The position numbers were made by a program, and so were the translations under genes. This document shows, in pieces, positions 6,527 through 13,936 of a stretch of DNA of 64,000 nt (position 1 is the stretch's first letter; every line of letters begins with the position of its first letter). Source of the DNA: Thiotrichaceae bacterium UBA4486 (lineage in GTDB: Bacteria; Pseudomonadota; Gammaproteobacteria; Eutrophobiales; Eutrophobiaceae); the NCBI GenBank assembly GCA_002389045.1, contig DGNS01000015.1, positions 183,991 to 247,990 of the forward strand. Direction: 5' to 3'. Below the pieces are notes generated by a model. It saw nothing but the letters and a program-made list of their open reading frames with translations. It had not been told where the DNA came from and searched no databases.

Positions 6527-8332
6527 TCAAGCTTCCTCTTTTTCCGGTAGAAAACCACCTGCCTGCATGTTCCACAAGTGGGCGTAATGACCATCTTTAA
6601 GCAACAACTGCTGGTGACTGCCATCTTCGATAATCCTGCCCTGGTCAAATACCAGGATACGGTCCATGTGTGATATTGTTGATAAGCGGTGCGCAATGAC
6701 GACCACGGTGCGACCCTGCATCAGGGTTTCCAGCCCCAGCTGGATTTTCTTCTCGGTATGCGAATCAAGCGATGAAGTCGCTTCATCAAGAATCAATATC
6801 GGCGCATCTTTCAGGATCGCGCGGGCAATCGAGATACGTTGCCGTTGACCACCGGAGAGCTTGACCCCGCGCTCCCCGACCAACGAGTCGTATTGCTGCT
6901 CGGTCTGCATAATGAACTCATGGGCGTGCGCTTTCTTCGCCGCCTCAATGACCTCGTCATCGCTGGCTTCGAGTCGCCCATAACGAATATTCTCCATCAG
7001 GGAACGATGAAACAACTGCGGGTCCTGCGGAATCATCGATATGTTTTCGCGCAGACTATCCTGGGTCACTTCGAGAATATTCTGCCCATCGATCCTGATT
7101 GCACCGCCCTGCGTCTCGAACAGGCGGAGCATCAAATTAACGAAGGTGGATTTACCGGAACCGGAAAACCCGACCAGCCCAACCTGCTGTTTCGGTGCGA
7201 TGGTCACACTCAGGTTCTCAAATACTGGTAATCCTTCCTTGTACGTAAACGAGACATCATCAAACTTGATTTCACCCCGGGTCACCTGCAACGCCGGCGC
7301 ATCGGGCTGGTCGACAATCTCATGCGACTGCACAAAGACCGAGACCCCGTCGCTGATATTGCCGAGGTATTCAAAGAACTCGAGGAAACTGCGGCTCAGA
7401 CCCCTGGCGGCCTCGATCAGCATGATGGCCAGGCCCGCCACCATGGAAAACTCCCCGACTGTCATGTCACCTTCAGACCAGATCTTCAGCGCATACCCCA
7501 CCATCGCGATCATCAACACCATCGCCGCCGAGTACTGGAACCAGCGCAGTTTCTCCATGTACCAGTAGGTTCGCAATGCATGATTCACTTCATGGTTCAG
7601 GTAGTCGGTCAGGTAATCTTCCTCGTATTTACGACGCGCAAACATCTTCGCATTCATGACATTTGTTACCGAATCAACGACCTTGCCGGTGACCAGTGAC
7701 CGCGCCTCGGCAAAATCCTGGGCATACACCCGGCACCGTCGCGCCAACAGGTAGGACACGTACACGTATATCCCCAGCCAGAGGCTTAACACCAGGGCCA
7801 GCTCGCCACTGGCATTAAACAACAGGAACAGCGCGACCACGGATTTGATGATCAAGGGGTAAAAATCAAAGGTGACTGTCCACAGCGCATGCATGCTGCT
7901 CATGGATACCTCGGCGATGCGATTCGCCAGTGACCCGGCGAAATGCGAGATGAAATAGCGGTGTGAGTGATGCTGCAGGTAACTGAACAGCGTTTTACGT
8001 ATCTCGCGGCGCAGTTTCGGCCCGGTCATGACCAGCATCGCACCGCTGGCGCGACTGAACAGGACTATCCCCAGGTTTAACAGGGCAAACAGGATCAGGG
8101 CATCCTTGCTGGCAGTGAAAACATCCATGCCACTTTGATTGGCCAGCGTTACTGCATCAATGATTTCCTTGACCGCGTAGGGCAGCAGGATGGTACAGGC
8201 CGCCTGCGCTGCCTCGAAGACGAAGATCGCCGCCAGGGTATAGCGCGATTTGAAATAAAAATACAGCGCGAAGCGCCATGGTGAATGTGGCAGTCGCGGC
8301 GCGTTCTCTGCAATGACTACTGATGAATCCAT
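6527..8332 (-). CDS. ABC exporter, fused membrane and ATPase domains (MsbA-like)
   Basis: A 601-residue half-transporter with an N-terminal six-helix exporter domain (about residues 20-320) and a C-terminal ATPase. The ATPase has all the motifs: Walker A GFSGSGKST (about residues 385-393), Q-loop at MIPQDPQLF, signature LSGGQRQR, Walker B ILILDEATSS and H-loop IAHRL. It would work as a homodimer pumping lipid, peptide or drug substrates outward; the substrate cannot be read from sequence. No lpxK or other lipid A gene is adjacent, so I do not call it msbA. A membrane protein of unknown function follows 6 bp downstream. Confidence 0.9.
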   Translation of the reverse strand: MDSSVVIAENAPRLPHSPWRFALYFYFKSRYTLAAIFVFEAAQAACTILLPYAVKEIIDAVTLANQSGMDVFTASKDALILFALLNLGIVLFSRASGAMLVMTGPKLRREIRKTLFSYLQHHSHRYFISHFAGSLANRIAEVSMSSMHALWTVTFDFYPLIIKSVVALFLLFNASGELALVLSLWLGIYVYVSYLLARRCRVYAQDFAEARSLVTGKVVDSVTNVMNAKMFARRKYEEDYLTDYLNHEVNHALRTYWYMEKLRWFQYSAAMVLMIAMVGYALKIWSEGDMTVGEFSMVAGLAIMLIEAARGLSRSFLEFFEYLGNISDGVSVFVQSHEIVDQPDAPALQVTRGEIKFDDVSFTYKEGLPVFENLSVTIAPKQQVGLVGFSGSGKSTFVNLMLRLFETQGGAIRIDGQNILEVTQDSLRENISMIPQDPQLFHRSLMENIRYGRLEASDDEVIEAAKKAHAHEFIMQTEQQYDSLVGERGVKLSGGQRQRISIARAILKDAPILILDEATSSLDSHTEKKIQLGLETLMQGRTVVVIAHRLSTISHMDRILVFDQGRIIEDGSHQQLLLKDGHYAHLWNMQAGGFLPEKEEA

Positions 8333-8559
8333 CGTGTAGTAAAGTCTGTCCCCTTTTATTTTACGACCTTGCCTTACTCAATAAAACAACTCGGATCAGC
8401 AATTATATCCGACAGGATTTTCTGGTAATCAGAGTACACTGGTTAAATATAGGTTTATTATTTCACATCAATCGATGCTGACCCTGTTGAAGGTAAACTA
8501 TAGGGCTCTAACCTCATTTATTAAGTGCTATAAGATATATAAAGACATGTGTCCCACAT

Positions 8560-9399
8560 TTAATGTATACAACCTAACCATAGCTTTCCTAATCGCTTTT
8601 CAACGGCCTGTCTTAATACCTCATCTGCTTCAGGCGCGACTTGAACTCCCCATCCTAATAAGGTCGGATTCTGACCAAAGTCGACAGGTTCATCATTTTC
8701 TGGATCTATAACAACAGGGTCTGTTGCTGAATCATAATTTTCTCCATCATATATTACAGGTCTTGTTAACATTGCATAACGAAGGTTCATAAGAAGAGCC
8801 CAAGACAGGGGCGCTTCTGTTCCTTTTGCATAGCCAGTATTCCGACCACCAATATCAACTATTTTTTCATCACCAGTAATTGCAGACTTCACTATTTGAC
8901 CGAAACTGTGTGCAACTGCATCCGCAACTTGAATTCCTCTACACTTCAATGAATTTTCCTCTGCGTAAATTTTGCAACCAGTCAAAGAACTGAAGAGACC
9001 ATGTAACCGTGCTGCCTCATTAGTTGATTTAAACATATCCTCATCAAAGTGAACTATTAGACTCTCAGTGTCTATACCATTACGGACAATGACCGATTGT
9101 AGTGCTTGTAGTGTTTGTATCCCTAACCGTTTTCTGGAGAATGGTCCAAAAAAGACAGCAATCTTTGAGTTACTTCCAGCGATATTCATCAATTTCTTTC
9201 GTACTAATTGCAACCTACTGTCTGAATCCATTCTTGAACTACTTTTAAATTCTTCGCGTTCTGGGTCAAATCCACTATCACTTAGCGCAGAACGAACTTG
9301 ATCATCAAGACTTTCATTTACAAATACAAATGCGGAAACGAAAACACCCACTGAATTGTGGACGCTTTCATCTACATAACAAATAGTTTCAGATTTCAA
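8560..9399 (-). CDS. DUF3800-like protein (predicted RNase H-fold)
   Basis: A 279-residue protein that opens ICYVDESVHN, with Asp10 and Glu11 in the place where DUF3800 proteins carry their DES motif. Further acidic positions fit the same fold: Asp119 in VHFDED and Asp160 in GIQVADAVAH, which resembles the late QxADxxA motif of the family. DUF3800 proteins are predicted metal-dependent nucleases and often sit in defence islands, but activity is unproven. The match is by motif only. It is the last gene of a three-gene operon, 3 bp after the DUF4365-like gene. Composition is AT-rich, like its partners. Confidence 0.6.
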   Translation of the reverse strand: MKSETICYVDESVHNSVGVFVSAFVFVNESLDDQVRSALSDSGFDPEREEFKSSSRMDSDSRLQLVRKKLMNIAGSNSKIAVFFGPFSRKRLGIQTLQALQSVIVRNGIDTESLIVHFDEDMFKSTNEAARLHGLFSSLTGCKIYAEENSLKCRGIQVADAVAHSFGQIVKSAITGDEKIVDIGGRNTGYAKGTEAPLSWALLMNLRYAMLTRPVIYDGENYDSATDPVVIDPENDEPVDFGQNPTLLGWGVQVAPEADEVLRQAVEKRLGKLWLGCIH

Positions 9400-9402
9400 A
9401 AG

Positions 9403-10122
9403 TTATTTTTTCCCGCTTAGCTTTACAAAGTTTCTACTGTCACCTTCATCAAACTTTCTTAGAAAGTCATCATCATCAAACTTTACAAAAAAATAGTAAT
9501 CTGTCCTTTCTTCTATAACACCATGGCCAAACGCATCATGAAACACCTTTTCACCTGCATTAAATTTTATGCACGGTTCTGTATCTTTAGATGTTGGCTT
9601 CGCCGATAAATCTATTTTTGATTTAGCTTCATAATATCGATTCATTCTTTCCTCTCTTTTGGTAGATATCAAATTCTTACGATGACTATTTAAGTCCGAT
9701 GCTATTATCAATATTCGATTTTCCAACCATTCATCTTTTTCACTTAAAACAAAAGACATAGATTTTTCATTTTTAAATATTACCTTAGCGGGCGGTATTT
9801 CAAACCATCTAGCAAATAAACGCTTAGAAGTCTTATGATACGAAACAATCAAGAGAGGAATCGCAAGAGACTCATAATAATCACACTTCTCATGAGACAA
9901 ACGTATCGTCAATGCAGTATTAACGTCTTCATTTCCTGTAGACTTAAGCTGAACAAAAAAGAAGTCGCCAGTAACCATCCCATTTTCAGTAAATATTTCA
10001 ACTATTCCATCTAGTCCATAATCAGGTGTTACAGTTCTATACACCCAATACGATGGAAGCGATGACTCAAATGCGACTCTAGATTCACTTTCGAGTTGAT
10101 GTTGTATAGGCCTATTGGTCAT
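9403..10122 (-). CDS. DUF4365-like nuclease-fold protein with C-terminal FGxGxI domain
   Basis: A 239-residue protein. The first 140 residues match the DUF4365 pattern: DYGLDGIVEIF (Asp38, Glu42), then FFFVQLKST (Gln58, Lys60). This spacing is that of a PD-(D/E)xK-type restriction endonuclease core. After a charged linker, residues 189-205 read AGEKVFHDAFGHGVIEE, a Tudor-like segment of the kind found at the end of UvrD/PcrA helicases, where it contacts RNA polymerase. Nuclease plus such a module suggests targeting to transcription or repair complexes; this is inference. Its ATG overlaps the end of the upstream small gene by 11 bp. Confidence 0.65.
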   Translation of the reverse strand: MTNRPIQHQLESESRVAFESSLPSYWVYRTVTPDYGLDGIVEIFTENGMVTGDFFFVQLKSTGNEDVNTALTIRLSHEKCDYYESLAIPLLIVSYHKTSKRLFARWFEIPPAKVIFKNEKSMSFVLSEKDEWLENRILIIASDLNSHRKNLISTKREERMNRYYEAKSKIDLSAKPTSKDTEPCIKFNAGEKVFHDAFGHGVIEERTDYYFFVKFDDDDFLRKFDEGDSRNFVKLSGKK

Positions 10123-10372
10123 CGGAATTATTACTTGTATTAGATATTAATTTAGATGCGAGCTCATCAAACTCTTTGAAAAAAGCTGCTTGAATGTCTG
10201 ATAGTTTTGAGATTATTTCAGTTGCACTAATTTGCGTAGCATTAGCTAACTCAATACAGTCTTTGTAATTATGCTCATAAAGTAGTCTATGTGCAGTAGG
10301 TATTCTATAATTATTATTTATATTGTTAGCAGCTTTAATAACCTCTTTTTTCATGGAACTCAGCTCCATCAA
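10112..10372 (-). CDS. Small helical protein leading the DUF4365/DUF3800 operon
   Basis: An 86-residue protein rich in Asn, Ile, Lys and Glu, probably all helical, with an acidic tail. The middle (RLLYEHNYKDCIELANATQISATEIISKL is the region, residues about 29-57) looks like a helix-turn-helix or a short repeat-type fold, but I do not recognise a family. A second Met at residue 7 could be the start. It overlaps the following gene by 11 bp, so translation is probably coupled. It could be a regulator or an antitoxin-like partner of the nuclease. Confidence 0.55.
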   Translation of the reverse strand: MMELSSMKKEVIKAANNINNNYRIPTAHRLLYEHNYKDCIELANATQISATEIISKLSDIQAAFFKEFDELASKLISNTSNNSDDQ

Positions 10373-10380
10373 GAACTGTA

Positions 10381-10399
10381 AAAGGGGTCAGACCCCTTT
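10381..10399. repeat. Inverted repeat AAAGGGGTC-A-GACCCCTTT
   Basis: A perfect 9-bp palindrome around a single A. GGGGTCAGACCCC palindromes of this kind recur across many proteobacterial genomes as short dispersed repeats. Here it lies just upstream of the three-gene operon, at 9 bp from the first start codon. Confidence 0.75.
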
Positions 10400-10444
10400 A
10401 ATTTTGCCCCAGTTACTCAATGGATTCTGACCTTTTTGATAATT

Positions 10445-11041
10445 CTATATGATCGATCTCAATGAGTGTTTGTTCTTAAACACAAAGGGTTCAAGCCATT
10501 TCGTATTGTCCCTTGCATATACGAAGCGAGTAGCATTGCTAACAGTCCTTCTATTTAATTCCAACACAAGTTGATGTTGGCCTGCTATATATTGCATTTC
10601 AGATCGTTTCCTTCGATCAGCGCATAAAACAATGTTATGACTAATCGGGAAGCTAAGTTCAGAATTACTATTGCCTATTCCCAAAGAATCAAATACGAAC
10701 GCAGGATTATCACTTGTTAGGAATTGTTCTCCTGGTTTTATATGGAAAAAGAACCATTTCATCGAATAGATTGCCTTAGTAATATTGTCAAGATAGTCTG
10801 GTCCAATTGTTTGAAACCAAATATTGTCTGGAGGCTCTTTCTTATATCTATTTACTACAGTATCAATTTCTAGTTTGCGTTGTTCTCCAATATTTGATAA
10901 GGATGAATCTTTGTCTATAAGCACGTCAATTTCATTTTTGCTTGATGTTCTGGTTTGTTCAGCTACCTGATCAAAGTTTTCTAGAAATCGATTCTTGCCA
11001 GCAGGGACACGTTTTAGCTGGGTAGTAAGGAACTTCGACAT
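10445..11041 (-). pseudogene. DUF4238 family protein, 5'-truncated
   Basis: The 198 residues fit the middle and end of a DUF4238 protein: the KFLTTQLKRVP segment, then WFFFHIKPGEQFLTSDNPAF, the IxFPLS-like SFPISHNIVLCADRR, and a C-terminal YARDNTKW region. Family members usually begin about 90 residues earlier with a HYVPxxYLxxF motif, which is absent. The frame stays open upstream of the ATG for about 20 codons of family-like sequence (QRKSLDQEQKHI) until a TAA, next to a ggggtcggag/ctccgacccc palindrome at 11106-11156. I infer loss of the 5' end, perhaps at the repeat. A short functional form starting at 11041 is possible. Confidence 0.6.
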
Positions 11042-11105
11042 AATATGTTTCTGTTCTTGATCTAGAGATTTTCGTTGATGTATGGAATTGATAACTAAAG
11101 TTTAT

Positions 11106-11156
11106 GGGGTCGGAGACAAAAGCAAATGCAAATCAATATCAGGTGACTCCGACCCC
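11106..11156. repeat. Palindromic element ggggtcggag/ctccgacccc
   Basis: Perfect 10-bp arms at 11106-11115 and 11147-11156 enclose 31 bp. It resembles the GGGGTCAGACCCC repeat at 10381 and sits at the point where the DUF4238 gene lost its 5' end. The rest of 11042-11329 shows no gene. Confidence 0.7.
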
Positions 11157-11329
11157 TTAAGCGCCTTAAGCGCGTTGTGCAAATCAGGAATTTGATGACA
11201 TGACCCTGATCGAGGTTTGCCTTGATTAACAATTTAAAGCAAATGGGGCGCAGATATATTCAGAGAAAAAAGTCTATAAAATAAATCTGTCATCTTTTAT
11301 TGTCTCTTTTCTTTAAACGATCACCCAAT

Positions 11330-13792
11330 TTATATTGATTCGATCAGATGTAGTACTTTATCTTTTTCTTTATCTGAGAAGTCTCGGCTGTTATTTTCAA
11401 TATACGCCTTTGCTTCCTCTTTTTTATTCTCAAAAGCTAATACTATTGCTTTCTGTTTGAGTAGAGTTTTCTTGGAGAAAGTGAGCCCTTTTGATACAGC
11501 ATTGTTAATATTTTCAATTGCTTTTACCATACTTTCTACATCTTTATTATGGAATGCCATGTCGAAGTTAGCAAGGTATGGATATATTTCACGTGGGTAA
11601 CTTAAAATACATTCTTCTATAATATCTTTAGCATCATCATAAGATTCATATTTTGATTTATAATTTGCATCTGCAATCATGCTCATTTGTTTTGCAGTAT
11701 CACCATCAAGAGATTTAAGTTCGTCGCATAGTGTTTTTAAAATTTGTTGTCGCTCACTCTCCTCGATATCAGTCCCAACATGCAATAAGCAGTCAAAATA
11801 CGCTTGAATATTAAAAGGGTTATACTTTTGTCTTAAATAATTCTCTCTTGCATATTTTAGCGCAAGTTCATATTCATCTATTTGCAAATAGACTTGGACT
11901 AGTTCTCTTTTGGCACGAATCGATATGTAAGGCTCATTGATAAGTGGCTCTAATCTTTCTAATGCCGATCGATTTCTTCCTGTAAGTCTATAATAAAATC
12001 CCAGAAGAAAATCATGTTCGGGACCATGAATTTTCTGAACCTCGTGAGGAAGTCGTTTATCTCTCAATCTTGATAGCGCAAGGCACAAGTAATACCTTAA
12101 ATCATCAACAACTTTTTTATCTATATTTTCTTCATTCTCCAGAACCCAATCAGCTAATTTGACAACACGATGATAGTCCTTTCTGTTTCTATAAATATCC
12201 TTCATGCAACGTAAAAAATGTGAGGGAATTAATAATTTTTTATCAATGTGATCTGAGTCTGCCAGTGCAAGTTTAATGGAATAAAGATAGTCTGAGGAAT
12301 CACGTTCAAATATATTTTCGTCTTGAAGAAAGTTCTCAACGTGCTTACGTATTTTATCATTAATTTCATGGGGCAATTCGATAAGATTTCTAGAAACATA
12401 GTCTTTAATTGCATCATTGATTCTTATAAATTCACCTTCGTTACCAAAGTATTCAGCTATATTTTCTACAACTAAATTATCTATGATTGGAAAATATTTA
12501 TTTTCATCGAGGATATCAAATACAAAATCTAAACTTATCAAGTCAAACTGAGATAATAATACTATTAATAAGTAAATTTCTTTATCATCCTCATAATCTT
12601 TTATAAATTTAGAAACCTTTTCTTCATTAAATTCAGCTAACTGAAATGACTCTTTTTTCGCTTGATGTAGTTTTAGCTCGCTTATTAGAGATACACAAAA
12701 TAGAATTTGATCTGGGAAGCCAGTCAGTTGTGCTGCAAAATATTCAAAGTCATCCCTTGTTAATGATATGTCTTCAATTTCTAGAAGCTTTGAGAAAAGT
12801 CTTTTTCTCTCAGATACTGTAAATTCTGGTATACTAATACAAAATATATGATCATAGTTATATTTTCTATTGAATTTTAGATTTCGTCTGCTGGCTACAC
12901 ATAAAATAATATGATTAGGGATCTTGCTGCTTACAATAGACTCATAAAACCATGCGGCTACTTCACCTCTATAGTCCACCACGCAACCATTGTCTAAGAT
13001 CAGAATTATTTCATCGTTATCACATACGGATTTTAGTAGTTTTACAACGATTTTCTTTTTGTCTTCTATATCCTTTTCTAATAAGTTTTCTAGTCCAGCG
13101 CCAAGATCAATAAGACCAAGATCATTTAATTTTAGTATAAAATCTTCAATGCTATCGTTTCTGTCTAGATAAATAGTCGGAAAAACATACGACTCTCTAA
13201 CCGCATGTGTTTTTGAAAGTGCATTCTTTAAAAATGTTCGACGTCCAATTGATTGCAGTCCTGACGTGAAAATACAATTAGGTTTTGGAAGCTCATGGTC
13301 GTCAATCCGTATTTCAAACTCCTCTAATTTGTCGTTTCTTCCAATAAAAAGCTTTTTTCTTTCATCAAGTTTTGGATGATGAGCTAAAGAAATTTGGCGT
13401 AGTTTTCCATGTATTCGCCTCGCAGCAACACTTGGCCTTGATATCTTTTTCAAATTATATTCATCCCTCATCCATTGAGGGATCCGGCCATCAGAATAAT
13501 TTGTGTCATCGATTATTATGGGATATATCTTTTTCCTTAGATCTTTCTCCAATATTTTTTCAACGGCTAATATTTCTTTTTTCACCCATTCTGACTCAAG
13601 AGAGGCTTGAGATATGAAAAAAACAAATAACTGCGTTTGGTCAAGTCCCCTTAATATTTCTTCAATTGTTTTGCATCCTTCTTCAAACGTAATTTCATCA
13701 TACTCAATATTATCTTTGCCTAAATTGTTCGCAACTATTCTCACATATGATTCTTTATCTTTACTAGAATGAGAAAGAAAAGCTCGAATCAT
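11330..13792 (-). CDS. TIR-domain protein with degenerate STAND-like NTPase and C-terminal repeats
   Basis: An 820-residue protein. Residues 2-130 form a TIR domain: RAFLSHSSKDK at the start and SEWVKKEI, where Glu73 aligns with the catalytic glutamate of NAD-cleaving TIRs (same WVxKEI context as SARM1). Residues about 149-450 look like a STAND-type NTPase: FIGRNDKLEEF, a P-loop-like GLQSIGRRT (178-186) with Arg in place of the usual Lys, and Walker-B-like IILILDNG (262-269). The last 280 residues are helical and TPR-like (ALERLEPLI, ELALKYARENYL). The layout matches NLR-like bacterial immune proteins: sensor repeats, switch, NADase. It is strongly AT-rich and stands as a single gene. Confidence 0.8.
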   Translation of the reverse strand: MIRAFLSHSSKDKESYVRIVANNLGKDNIEYDEITFEEGCKTIEEILRGLDQTQLFVFFISQASLESEWVKKEILAVEKILEKDLRKKIYPIIIDDTNYSDGRIPQWMRDEYNLKKISRPSVAARRIHGKLRQISLAHHPKLDERKKLFIGRNDKLEEFEIRIDDHELPKPNCIFTSGLQSIGRRTFLKNALSKTHAVRESYVFPTIYLDRNDSIEDFILKLNDLGLIDLGAGLENLLEKDIEDKKKIVVKLLKSVCDNDEIILILDNGCVVDYRGEVAAWFYESIVSSKIPNHIILCVASRRNLKFNRKYNYDHIFCISIPEFTVSERKRLFSKLLEIEDISLTRDDFEYFAAQLTGFPDQILFCVSLISELKLHQAKKESFQLAEFNEEKVSKFIKDYEDDKEIYLLIVLLSQFDLISLDFVFDILDENKYFPIIDNLVVENIAEYFGNEGEFIRINDAIKDYVSRNLIELPHEINDKIRKHVENFLQDENIFERDSSDYLYSIKLALADSDHIDKKLLIPSHFLRCMKDIYRNRKDYHRVVKLADWVLENEENIDKKVVDDLRYYLCLALSRLRDKRLPHEVQKIHGPEHDFLLGFYYRLTGRNRSALERLEPLINEPYISIRAKRELVQVYLQIDEYELALKYARENYLRQKYNPFNIQAYFDCLLHVGTDIEESERQQILKTLCDELKSLDGDTAKQMSMIADANYKSKYESYDDAKDIIEECILSYPREIYPYLANFDMAFHNKDVESMVKAIENINNAVSKGLTFSKKTLLKQKAIVLAFENKKEEAKAYIENNSRDFSDKEKDKVLHLIESI

Positions 13793-13857
13793 TTTTTAAG
13801 AACCTAGTGTTAGAAGCTGTTTAGTATATGTTGGATTATAAATAAATTACCTGTCAG

Positions 13858-13889
13858 AAAAAACCGCAGTGATATTTCCCCCACTGCGG
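13858..13889 (-). terminator. Intrinsic terminator of the molybdopterin oxidoreductase gene
   Basis: On the minus strand the arms CCGCAGTG and CACTGCGG (13882-13889 and 13864-13871) form a perfect 8-bp stem with a 10-nt loop, followed by six T. It lies about 50 bp after the stop codon at 13937. Confidence 0.85.
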
Positions 13890-13936
13890 CCCTTTACCCT
13901 TAACTGCGTTCTCCCTTCTGTTGTTTCATAGTTCTC

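Larger units (their letters stand above)
8340..13860. other. AT-rich accessory island of defence type
   Basis: Between the ABC exporter and the molybdopterin enzyme, base composition drops sharply towards A and T and codon use changes. All five genes here are of kinds common in defence islands, and two repeat-type palindromes (10381-10399, 11106-11156) sit between them. No integrase, transposase or tRNA boundary is present, so the edges are drawn only from composition and gene content. The first 220 bp (8333-8559) contain no gene I can support. Confidence 0.6.

Noticed and set aside
11330..13792. Thoeris system
   Set aside because: Thoeris needs separate ThsA and ThsB genes. Here a single protein holds the TIR, NTPase-like and repeat parts, and no ThsA-like gene is beside it.
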